A stretch of DNA of 12,621 bases from Chloroflexota bacterium (GTDB lineage Bacteria > Chloroflexota > Limnocylindria > QHBO01), in NCBI GenBank assembly GCA_005882055.1, contig VBGQ01000186.1, positions 1-12,621 on the forward strand, read 5' to 3'. The notes under the pieces were generated by a model. It saw only the letters and a list, made by a program, of their open reading frames with translations. It was not told the origin of the DNA and did not search any database. Shown piece by piece: positions 1-6,671 of this stretch (position 1 is its first letter; each line of letters starts with the position of its first letter). The translations under genes and the position numbers were made by a program.

Positions 1-511
1 CGAAGGCACGACAGGTCTCGTAGGTGGCGTCATCGGTCTCCAGGCCGCGAATGATCTCGATGAGCCCCATGACCGGGACCGGAGAGAAGAAGTGCAGACC
101 GATGAAGCGGGACGGCCGGTCCGTGGCGGTGGCGAGCCCGGTGATCGAGATGCTGCTCGTGTTGGTCGCGAAGATCGCGTCCGCGTCGGCCGCCTTGGTC
201 AGTGCGGCCCATGTCTCGCGCTTGAGCGGCTCGTCCTCGAAGACCGCCTCGATGACCAGGTCGTGGCCCGCTGCGCCGTCCGCGCCGACCGCCGTGGCGA
301 CGCGGCCCAGGATTGCCTCCGCGCCTGCCTGGTCGAGCTTGCCCTTCTCGACCTGGCGCGCCAGGTTGCCAGCGATGCGGTCGCGGCCCTTCTTGGCGAG
401 CTCCGCGGTCCGATCCGAGAGGGTCACCTGCTTCCCGGCGGCGGCGCTTACCTGCGCGATGCCATGCCCCATCAGGCCGGCGCCGATGACGAAGACGCGG
501 TCGATGCTCAT
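1..511 (-). CDS. 3-hydroxyacyl-CoA (3-hydroxybutyryl-CoA) dehydrogenase, N-terminal part, cut by window edge
   Basis: This gene starts at an ATG at 509-511 and runs off the left edge, so about 170 residues are visible. The N-terminus carries the NAD-binding Rossmann signature GAGLMG at residues 10-15. Further on come the family motifs IEAVFE, the TNTSS segment and GLHFFSPVPVM, which supply the catalytic Ser and His region of 3-hydroxyacyl-CoA dehydrogenases. The enzyme oxidises 3-hydroxyacyl-CoA to 3-oxoacyl-CoA with NAD in the cytoplasm, in beta-oxidation or butyryl-CoA metabolism. It lies 36 bases downstream of meaB on the same strand and is probably the last visible gene of the folE-to-meaB operon. 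The C-terminal helical domain is outside the window, so a fusion to an enoyl-CoA hydratase cannot be excluded. The family call is firm; the exact substrate is not determined. Confidence 0.93.
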   Translation of the reverse strand, partial: MSIDRVFVIGAGLMGHGIAQVSAAAGKQVTLSDRTAELAKKGRDRIAGNLARQVEKGKLDQAGAEAILGRVATAVGADGAAGHDLVIEAVFEDEPLKRETWAALTKAADADAIFATNTSSISITGLATATDRPSRFIGLHFFSPVPVMGLIEIIRGLETDDATYETCRAF

Positions 512-547
512 TGGGCCGCTAGCCTACCAGCCGCCGCCTCGAGCGCA

Positions 548-1465
548 TCACTTGCCCAGGAGGCGGTCTGCGGCGGTGATCGGGTCGAGCCGGTGCTCCG
601 CGATCTCCGCTACGGTCGCTTCCCATTCCGCGCGAGCTTCAGCGCGACGGCGGGAGCGCTCCGCGACGGCGCGCAGCAGCTGGTTGCGCGCCCGCGCGAG
701 CGCCCGGTCGGCTGAGCGGGCGCGCTCGCGGTCGGCCTCGATCGCGTCCACGAGCGCTCCTATTCCGTCGCCGGTGGTGGCCACCGTCAGCAGGATCGGT
801 GGCGGAGCGGCGAACCGGCCGCCGGCGCCGGCCAGCATGGCGCGGAGCTGTCGAGCGGAGCGCTCGGCGCCGGGGCGATCGGCCTTGTTCACCACCACGA
901 CGTCAGCGACTTCCAGCAGGCCGGCCTTGATCGCCTGGATCTCGTCCCCCATCTCCGGCACCTCGACCACGACGGTGGTCTCGGCCAGCCGCGCGACTTC
1001 CAGCTCGGCCTGCCCCGCGCCCACCGTCTCGACCAGGACCGGGTCGTAGCCGGCGGCATCCAGCGCGGCCGCCACGAGCCAGGTGGTCGCCGCGATCCCG
1101 CCCAGCTCACCGCGGCTGGCCATGCTGCGCATGAAGACCTCACGATCCGCCGCGTGCTCCATCATGCGGATCCGGTCGCCCATGATCGCGCCGCCGGTGT
1201 ATGGCGACGACGGGTCCACCGCCACGATCCCGACCCGTCGCCCGCGCGTGCGGTACTCCCGCGTGAGTGCGGTGACGAGCGTCGACTTGCCTGCGCCCGG
1301 CGGACCCGTGACGCCAACCAGATGCGCGCCACGGGTCGCCGCGAAGATGCGGGGAAGGAGCTCGCGGAACGCCGGATCCTGGTTCTCGATGCCGGTCAGC
1401 AGACGGGCCAGCGCACGCCGCTCGCCCCCGACGGCCGCCGTCAGGAGCGCCGGCCCGTCAGCCAC
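548..1465 (-). CDS. meaB: MeaB/ArgK-family GTPase, methylmalonyl-CoA mutase chaperone
   Basis: This is a 305-residue G3E-class P-loop GTPase. It has Walker A GPPGAGKS at residues 54-61, the segment DPSSPYTGGAIMGDRIRM typical of MeaB, the MRSMASRGELGG motif, and the guanine-specificity motif NKAD near residue 192. The family protects and reloads methylmalonyl-CoA mutase: it gates transfer of adenosylcobalamin and ejects damaged cofactor, driven by GTP hydrolysis. The start is a GTG at 1463-1465, three bases after the stop of the B12-binding mutase subunit, which implies translational coupling and matches the known partnership. The length is near normal for the family (about 300-330 aa), although the C-terminal dimerisation arm looks short. 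Confidence 0.95.
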   Translation of the reverse strand: MADGPALLTAAVGGERRALARLLTGIENQDPAFRELLPRIFAATRGAHLVGVTGPPGAGKSTLVTALTREYRTRGRRVGIVAVDPSSPYTGGAIMGDRIRMMEHAADREVFMRSMASRGELGGIAATTWLVAAALDAAGYDPVLVETVGAGQAELEVARLAETTVVVEVPEMGDEIQAIKAGLLEVADVVVVNKADRPGAERSARQLRAMLAGAGGRFAAPPPILLTVATTGDGIGALVDAIEADRERARSADRALARARNQLLRAVAERSRRRAEARAEWEATVAEIAEHRLDPITAADRLLGK

Positions 1466-1468
1466 GCG

Positions 1469-1906
1469 TCAGGTGCGCTGGCGCGCGTGCTCGCGGAAGT
1501 AGCGAGCGATGTCGCCGATCCTGGTGCCCGGGCCAAAGATCTCCGCGATGCCCGCCTTCTTGAGCGGACCAATGTCGGCGTCGGGGATGATGCCGCCCGC
1601 GGCGATGAGGATGTCGTCCATCCCGCGGCCACGAATCATCTCCACGATGCGCGGCAGCAGAGTCATGTGCGCGCCGGACAGGATGGAGAGGCCCACCACG
1701 TCGACGTCCTCCTGCTCCGCGGCATCCGCGATCATCTCCGGCGTCTGGCGCAGTCCGGTGTAGATGACCTCGAAACCTTCGTCGCGCAGTCCCCGCGCGA
1801 GAACCTTCGCGCCGCGGTCGTGCCCGTCGAGCCCGGGCTTGGCGATCAGCACGCGGATGGGGGCGGTCCGTGGCTGGGCCTCCGAGGTCCCCGGTTCGTC
1901 GCTCAT
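1469..1906 (-). CDS. Methylmalonyl-CoA mutase, B12-binding small (C-terminal domain) subunit
   Basis: This 145-residue protein is a stand-alone cobalamin-binding domain. It shows the base-off/His-on signature DGHDRG (D27, H29, G32), followed by LSILSG and AAGGIIP, the other two cofactor-contact segments of the flavodoxin-like fold. A roughly 15-residue polar N-terminal tail precedes the domain. In organisms with split methylmalonyl-CoA mutase this subunit carries adenosylcobalamin, and a separate TIM-barrel subunit binds substrate for the succinyl-CoA/methylmalonyl-CoA rearrangement. The large subunit is not in the window. The ATG at 1904-1906 overlaps the original stop of the carbinolamine dehydratase reading frame (ATGA), and meaB follows after 3 bases. 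A related mutase such as isobutyryl- or ethylmalonyl-CoA mutase is possible, since the small subunits look alike. Confidence 0.93.
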   Translation of the reverse strand: MSDEPGTSEAQPRTAPIRVLIAKPGLDGHDRGAKVLARGLRDEGFEVIYTGLRQTPEMIADAAEQEDVDVVGLSILSGAHMTLLPRIVEMIRGRGMDDILIAAGGIIPDADIGPLKKAGIAEIFGPGTRIGDIARYFREHARQRT

Positions 1907-2216
1907 GCGGCGCCGATTCTAGCCGCGAGCCGGTCGATCTCCGCAGCCATGTGGAGGTCCTTGGCGGTCAGCCCGCCTGACGCGTGCGTCGAGAGGGTAA
2001 AGGTCACGCGACGCCAACGAATCAACGAATCAGCATGTCGGGATGGTGTTCAGCCGCCTCCGCGGCGTCTGCCACCCGGTCGACGAGCTCGATCGCGTCG
2101 CGAAAGGATGTACATCGCACCGTTCGGACGATCGAGCTCGCGTCACGAGCCCACTCCGGTAGCTCGGCGAGACCGTCGACGAGGTCCTCCTCGGTCAGGA
2201 GGGTCGCGTAGGGCAC
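1903..2216 (-). pseudogene. Pterin-4a-carbinolamine dehydratase, frameshifted by an 8-bp tandem duplication
   Basis: The reading frame opens with GTG at 2214-2216, two bases after the folE stop, and encodes a normal dehydratase N-terminus starting MPYATLLTEEDLV and reaching the catalytic EHHPDMLIR motif at residue 64. It then hits a TGA at 2022-2024, because eight bases (AACGAATC on the plus strand) are present twice in tandem at 2016-2031. Removing one copy restores a 101-aa protein: it continues WRRVTFTLSTHASGGLT, then KDLHMAAEID, and ends at a TGA (1903-1905) that overlaps the next gene's ATG. Residues on both sides of the lesion match the family, whose usual length is about 95-105 aa. The enzyme dehydrates 4a-hydroxytetrahydrobiopterin and can act in pterin recycling. 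As read here only the first 64 residues would be made, without the conserved C-terminal strand. Confidence 0.9.
2015..2032. repeat. 8-bp tandem duplication inside the carbinolamine dehydratase gene
   Basis: Bases 2016-2023 and 2024-2031 are identical copies of AACGAATC, and the period of 8 holds from 2015 to 2032. One extra copy shifts the dehydratase frame and creates the TGA that ends it early. A single copy gives a continuous family-consistent protein, so the two-copy state is the derived one (or a read/assembly error). Confidence 0.95.
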
Positions 2217-2218
2217 GC

Positions 2219-2794
2219 CTAGAGCGCCTTCCCGATCAGGCGCAGGAACTCGTTGCGGGTTCGGCCGTCACGGCGGAATGTCCCGAGCATCGAGCTGGTC
2301 ACCATGCGCGCCTCCTCCTTTCGGACCCCACGCATCATGGTGCACAGGTGGCTCGCCTCGACGACGCAGCCGACTCCCTTGGCGCCCAGATGCTCCATGA
2401 GGAAATCGGCGACCTCGGTGGTCATCCGCTCCTGCAGCTGCAGCCGCTTGGCGTACATCTCGACGATGCGCGGAATCTTGGACAGCCCGATCACCGTGCC
2501 GCGCGGCAGGTAGCCAACATGCACGCGACCAAAGAACGGGAGCAGGTGGTGCTCGCACAGCGAGTAGAACTCGATGTCGCGGACGACCACCATCTCGTCG
2601 TAGTCGACCTGGTAACAGGCCCCGTTGATGAGTGCCTCGGGATCGGTGCGGTATCCGGAGGTGAGCTCGCCGTACATGCGCGCGACGCGATCCGGGGTGC
2701 CGACCAGCCCGGGACGCTCAGGGTCCTCGCCAATTTGAGCAAGCAGGGTTCGGATGGCGCCCTCGATCTCCTCGCCATCGCGCTCCGCGTCCAT
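2219..2794 (-). CDS. folE: GTP cyclohydrolase I
   Basis: The protein has all the hallmarks of type I GTP cyclohydrolase: zinc ligands in LCEHHLLPFFG and in ASHLCTMMRGV, the catalytic segment IGLSKIPRIVEMYAKRLQ, QERMTTEVAD, and a C-terminal arm ending TRNEFLRLI. It converts GTP to 7,8-dihydroneopterin triphosphate, the entry to folate and biopterin synthesis. I chose the ATG at 2792-2794, giving 191 aa, because homology begins right after it (ERDGEEIEGAIRTLL) and 185-200 aa is typical. The frame stays open to another ATG at 2887, giving 222 aa, but that adds a low-complexity tail and would place the start codon inside a palindrome that looks like an operator. The dehydratase follows two bases after the stop, pairing two pterin enzymes. 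Confidence 0.95.
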   Translation of the reverse strand: MDAERDGEEIEGAIRTLLAQIGEDPERPGLVGTPDRVARMYGELTSGYRTDPEALINGACYQVDYDEMVVVRDIEFYSLCEHHLLPFFGRVHVGYLPRGTVIGLSKIPRIVEMYAKRLQLQERMTTEVADFLMEHLGAKGVGCVVEASHLCTMMRGVRKEEARMVTSSMLGTFRRDGRTRNEFLRLIGKAL

Positions 2795-2881
2795 CCTCGG
2801 GATGCTAGCAGCCAGCCATCCGGCGGCGGCCGCGCCGCGCAGGCCCGACGACCCCATCGGTCCTTGCCGCCCGAACGAACG

Positions 2882-2899
2882 AACCATTGAACAATGGTT
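2882..2899. promoter_or_regulatory. Perfect 8-2-8 palindrome in the divergent folE / NERD-like intergenic region, candidate operator
   Basis: AACCATTG, two bases, then CAATGGTT form a perfect inverted repeat about 90 bases upstream of the chosen folE start and 68 bases upstream of the divergent gene at 2967. Its size and position suit a dimeric repressor operator of TetR or MarR type. A (GAAC)3 run at 2873-2884 abuts it, and a short AGGCGCCT palindrome lies at 2906-2913. No regulator gene is adjacent and I could not find a convincing -35/-10 pair, so operator function is inferred from symmetry and position only. Confidence 0.45.
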
Positions 2900-2966
2900 T
2901 CATCTAGGCGCCTGAATATGGTCGCGCTATTCTTGACTTCCGCTGCCAGGGGCACCTTCGGGACTG

Positions 2967-3539
2967 ATGATTCTCCACACCCCGGCCTCACACTCCCGCT
3001 TCGCGATCCGTGGGCTCCCCGCGCTCGCCCCTGATCGCGTGGCGGTGGGTCTTGGCCGCGTCCTCGACGATGCCTATCACTACGTCCGCCACCCGTCGCC
3101 GTCTGGCCTCGATCCGGTCGACGCGGTCGTCGTCGGCCCCGGCGGCACGTGGGCGTTGACCCTTTCCCACGAGCGCGGACGCTTCCGGAAGCGCAACGGA
3201 CACTGGTACCGATGGAACGGATCGACCGAGTCGTGGATCCCGTGGGATGCAACCCCGATCACCGCAACCCGCCTGGCCGGACATCGCCTCGAGCTCTTCC
3301 TCGAGCGCGCCGGCCAACCGTCCGCGGTCGAGGCGTGCCTCATCGCCCAGGACGGGACCGATGTCACCTGGGAGCCGGATCAGCGTCCCGGCGTGCACAT
3401 GCAGGCAGACTTGACCAGGCTCGGGCGGCGCATGGTCCGCGATGAGGTCCTGACCGACGGCCAGGTCGATCGCATCGTCGCGCTGCTCGACCCGCGTCAA
3501 CCACTCCCCCGCCTCGCACCGTCCACGCCCCAGGGCTAG
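2967..3539 (+). CDS. NERD-like domain protein lacking apparent catalytic residues
   Basis: This 190-aa cytoplasmic protein has the core pattern of nuclease-related (NERD) domains: VDAVVVGPGGTWALTLSHERGRF, then NGHWYRW at about residues 77-83, an alpha-helical stretch (RLAGHRLELFLERAG) and a strand VEACLIAQDG. In typical NERD proteins the strand after VGPGG carries an acidic residue and a Lys (as in IDTK or IETK). Here the aligned positions appear to be T65 and S67, so nuclease activity is doubtful; D52 is retained. No signal peptide or membrane segment is visible. The stop at 3537-3539 is directly followed by the GTG of the membrane protein, indicating translational coupling. The domain assignment is by motif eye-matching and is moderately sure; the role is unknown. 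Confidence 0.65.
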   Translation: MILHTPASHSRFAIRGLPALAPDRVAVGLGRVLDDAYHYVRHPSPSGLDPVDAVVVGPGGTWALTLSHERGRFRKRNGHWYRWNGSTESWIPWDATPITATRLAGHRLELFLERAGQPSAVEACLIAQDGTDVTWEPDQRPGVHMQADLTRLGRRMVRDEVLTDGQVDRIVALLDPRQPLPRLAPSTPQG

Positions 3540-5609
3540 GTGACCTGGCCGGGCGCGGCCATAGCCGCCCTCGCGCGACCCGGCGAACATCCCCTGCGCG
3601 CCGCACCCACCGCGCTCGCCGTGCTGGCGAGCCTCGTCGGTGCGTACCTGCTGCCGCCCCTCGCCATCGTCGTCGTCTGGCCGATCCTGTTCCTCGTTCC
3701 GGGCTGGGCGCTGATGGCCCTCGCCCGGCCGCGCATCGAGGCTCCGGGGAGGCTGGGGCTCGCCATCATCGTGTCGGTGGCCGTCAGCGCCCACCTGGTC
3801 TATTGGCTCTCCCAGCTGATGGGCTACCGCCGCGAGACGGTCTTCCTTGCCGCGGCGCTGCTCGCCATTCCCCTCCCGGTCGCCGCGATCAATGCGGGTG
3901 GCGTGGTGGGCGTTGGGCGCCAGATGCTTGCTGCCGTCAACGCCACGGCCCGCAACCGCACGGCACTCGCGCTCGGCTGCCTCACCGCCGCGTTCGTCGG
4001 GGCCGTCCTGAGCAATGGGCTGTGGCACGTCACGGCCGCGGGCGTCGACAGCGGCGGCTCGAACTGGAGCGACCTAGGTGTCCACCTCTCGATCGCCCAG
4101 AGCCTGAACGCCGGCAACTTTCCGCCGCAGGTCCCGTATTTCGCGGGCGTTCCGCTCATCTACCACTGGTTCGAGGACTTCCACGCCGCCATCGCGGCCA
4201 GCGCAGCCGGGCTCTTTGCCATTCCCGCGTTCATCACCTCCTCCGCGATCCTGGCGGCCGCACTGGCGCTGATCGTCCACGCCCTGGCCCGCGCGCTCTT
4301 CCGCGGACGGCACGCCAAGCGCGCCGCCCTGATCGCCGCCGCCCTGGCCGTCTTCGCGGGCGGCTTCGGCTGGATTCGCCTGGTCGGCGACCTGACGAAC
4401 GGCCTGGGCGACCCGGTCCAGCTGATCACGCACAACAGCTATGACAACGCGTGGTTCGATCCCATTGGCCGGGTGACGTGGCCCTACTTCAGGATCCCCT
4501 CCGTGATGGGCACCGGGCTGCTCGTCCATCGGGCCACGACCGCCGGCCTGCCCATGCTGGTCGGCGTGGTGCTCCTGCTAGTCGCCGGACTCCCGTCTGC
4601 GAGACGGCGGCGCGCCGGCTGGCGCGATCGGCCGCTGCTCATCGGTCTGGCGGGTCTGCTGGGCGCACTCCTGGCGCCCTTCCACTTCTTCTTCTTCCCG
4701 GCGGCGCTGCTCCTTGCGTTCCTATGGGTGCTCTCCTCCGAGCGGCTCCTCGACCGGGACACGCCGCGCAACGCCGCGCTCTTCCTCGCACCGTTCCTGC
4801 TGAGCCTGCCCTTCGTGATCGCGCCGCTCACCCAGGCCGCCGGCTCCGGAGCGCTCCATTTCGTCACCGGCTGGGAGTCCGCACCCTTCGCCGACGGGCC
4901 CGCCGCGGTCGTCTTCTTCTACACGACCAACCTGGGGTTGCCGCTCTTGCTCGCCGTCGCAGCGCTGCTCGTGCCGCGCACTCCGGCCCGCTGGTTCCTT
5001 GGCGCCTGGGCGGTTGCCCTCTTCGTCGTGCCCAACGTCGTGCAGGTCAGCGTGATCGGATTCGACATGAACAAGTACTTCCAGGCGATGGCCGTCGCCC
5101 TGGCGCTGCTGGCGGGATGGCTCATGCGCCGATGGCCGGTGCCGGCGCTGGCGCTCGTCTTCACGCTGGCGGTGCCGTCGCCGCTGTTGGTCAGCGCCTG
5201 GACGGCCTTCAACCGCGAGCAGGTGCTCCCCGCGAGCCAGCTCGCAGCCGCCGACTGGATCGCGGCACATACCCCGCAGCGATCGGTCTTCGCCACCGAC
5301 GGCTGGCTCAACTCACCCACCGACCCGGCGGGCCGGCTGCGGCTCACCACCTTTGGGCCGTATGTCGCGAACCTCGGGTATGACCCTGATGCGCGGGGCA
5401 AGCAGCTGGAGGAGATCTACTGCGGCGGGGACGCAGCCCGCTCCGCTGCGCTGCTGGCCGAGCTGCACGCCGGCTTCCTGATCGACAGTGGGCGCCCGAC
5501 GCCCTGCGAAGCGCCGGTGGACTTCGCGAAGGCGAGCGGCTTCGTGCGGGTCTACGCCAACCCGTCGCTGACGATCTATCGGACCGCATCCGTATCATCC
5601 GGTCCATGA
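3540..5609 (+). CDS. Large multi-pass membrane protein, GT-C-type glycosyltransferase-like
   Basis: This 689-aa protein begins at a GTG immediately after the preceding stop. It is strongly hydrophobic, with about a dozen predicted membrane helices up to about residue 560, followed by a soluble C-terminal segment of about 130 residues (from QLAAADWIAAHTPQRSVFAT onward). The first long extracytoplasmic loop contains NWSDLGVHLSIAQSLNAGNF at about residues 175-194, with D178 placed like the acidic catalytic residue of GT-C enzymes, and then a PLIYHWFEDFHA segment. The end resembles the soluble tails of polyprenyl-phosphate-sugar-dependent transferases of the PMT/ArnT/DUF2298 type. It may glycosylate lipids or exported proteins, but donor and acceptor are unknown. 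Its stop overlaps the ATG of the transporter ATPase (ATGA at 5606-5609). A non-enzymatic membrane protein is possible. Confidence 0.7.
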   Translation: MTWPGAAIAALARPGEHPLRAAPTALAVLASLVGAYLLPPLAIVVVWPILFLVPGWALMALARPRIEAPGRLGLAIIVSVAVSAHLVYWLSQLMGYRRETVFLAAALLAIPLPVAAINAGGVVGVGRQMLAAVNATARNRTALALGCLTAAFVGAVLSNGLWHVTAAGVDSGGSNWSDLGVHLSIAQSLNAGNFPPQVPYFAGVPLIYHWFEDFHAAIAASAAGLFAIPAFITSSAILAAALALIVHALARALFRGRHAKRAALIAAALAVFAGGFGWIRLVGDLTNGLGDPVQLITHNSYDNAWFDPIGRVTWPYFRIPSVMGTGLLVHRATTAGLPMLVGVVLLLVAGLPSARRRRAGWRDRPLLIGLAGLLGALLAPFHFFFFPAALLLAFLWVLSSERLLDRDTPRNAALFLAPFLLSLPFVIAPLTQAAGSGALHFVTGWESAPFADGPAAVVFFYTTNLGLPLLLAVAALLVPRTPARWFLGAWAVALFVVPNVVQVSVIGFDMNKYFQAMAVALALLAGWLMRRWPVPALALVFTLAVPSPLLVSAWTAFNREQVLPASQLAAADWIAAHTPQRSVFATDGWLNSPTDPAGRLRLTTFGPYVANLGYDPDARGKQLEEIYCGGDAARSAALLAELHAGFLIDSGRPTPCEAPVDFAKASGFVRVYANPSLTIYRTASVSSGP

Positions 5610-6671
5610 CGAATGCCTCTTCGACCACGGGCGCTGTGGTCGAGCTCGTCCACGTCACCAAGCGATACGGGCCGCCGGGCACGCCTCCAGCGGTCACCGA
5701 GCTGAGCCTCACGATCCCCGCGGGGGAGGTCTGCGTGCTGGTTGGCCCATCGGGATGCGGCAAGACGACCACCATGAAGATGATCAACCGCCTCGTGGAG
5801 CCCACGTCGGGCCGGTTGACGATCGACGGCCGTGACGTCCTGCAACTGTCGCCGGTCGAGCTGCGGCGGCGGATCGGCTATGTCATTCAGCAGGTGGGCC
5901 TCTTCCCGCACATGACGGTCGGCGACAACGCGAGCGTGGTGCCGCGGCTGCTGCGCTGGCCGGAAGCCCGCACTCGCGCGCGCGTTGAGGAGCTCCTGGA
6001 CCTGGTCGGCCTGGATCCTGCCGCGTACCGGGATCGGTATCCGTCTGAGCTGTCGGGTGGCGAGCGGCAGCGGGTTGGCGTCGCCCGAGCGTTGGCGGCG
6101 GACCCGCCGGTCATGCTCATGGACGAGCCGTTCGGGGCGGTCGACCCGATCCGGCGCGACCGCGATCCTGCAGCGCGGCGGGATCCTGGCCCAGTACGAC
6201 ACGCCGGACGCGATCCTCGCGCATCCGGCCAGCGAGTTCGTCGAGCGCTTCGTCGGCGCTGACCGGGGCCTGAAACGCCTCTCCCTGGCGCGCGTGCGCG
6301 ACCTGGAGCTGGTCCCGGCGGTGGTGGTCCGGATGGGGAGCAGCCGCTCCGACGCGCGCCGCGACCTGGACGCTTCCGCAGTCGACTACGCCCTGCTGCT
6401 GGACGACGGCGAGCGCCCGCTGGGCTGGATTCGCGCGAGCGACCTCGGTGGAGATGGACCGATCGATGCGGGGGCAGCCATGCCCGGCGCCAGCCTGATC
6501 GAGCCGGAGACCACGCTGCGCGACGCCCTGTCGGCGATGCTCGCCTCATCGGTCCAGCTGGGTGTCGTCGTCGACGAACGCGAACGGGTGATCGGCCTGG
6601 TCAGCGTCGGGCAGATCAGCGAGGTGCTGCAGAGCGGAAAGCTTCCCGGGAGGACCGATGCCGCCGGGTGA
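5606..6671 (+). pseudogene. Osmoprotectant ABC transporter ATPase (OpuCA/ProV-like, CBS pair), broken by internal deletion and frameshift
   Basis: The first frame encodes a normal ATPase half: Walker A GPSGCGKT (residues 47-54), Q-loop YVIQQVGLFPH, signature ELSGGERQR, Walker B VMLMDEP and D-loop FGAVDPIRRD, ending near 6160. From about 6162 the homology resumes in another frame as AILQRGGILAQYDTPDAILAHP, then FVERFVGADRG, and a pair of CBS-like segments (for example LGVVVDERERVIGLVSVGQI) up to the TGA at 6669-6671. In OpuCA and ProV about 32-34 residues separate these points and include the switch histidine (VTHD). They are missing, consistent with a deletion of 3k+2 bases, around 98-101. 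Translated as read, the protein leaves frame and stops at 6262. Intact relatives energise glycine betaine, choline or carnitine uptake, with CBS domains sensing ionic strength. Either a real loss or an assembly error explains it. Confidence 0.88.
6648..6653 (+). promoter_or_regulatory. Ribosome binding site of first permease
   Basis: GGGAGG lies four bases upstream of the ATG at 6658. It supports that start even though it lies inside the end of the ATPase frame (14-base overlap with its TGA at 6671). Confidence 0.7.

Noticed and set aside
1154..2890. A 578-codon open frame on the plus strand
   Set aside because: It lies antisense to meaB, the mutase subunit, the dehydratase and folE, all of which have firm family motifs on the minus strand.
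2988..4028. A 346-codon open frame on the minus strand
   Set aside because: It is antisense to the NERD-like and membrane-protein genes; its composition (Arg/Gly/Asp/His-rich) is what GC-rich coding DNA gives in the opposite frame.
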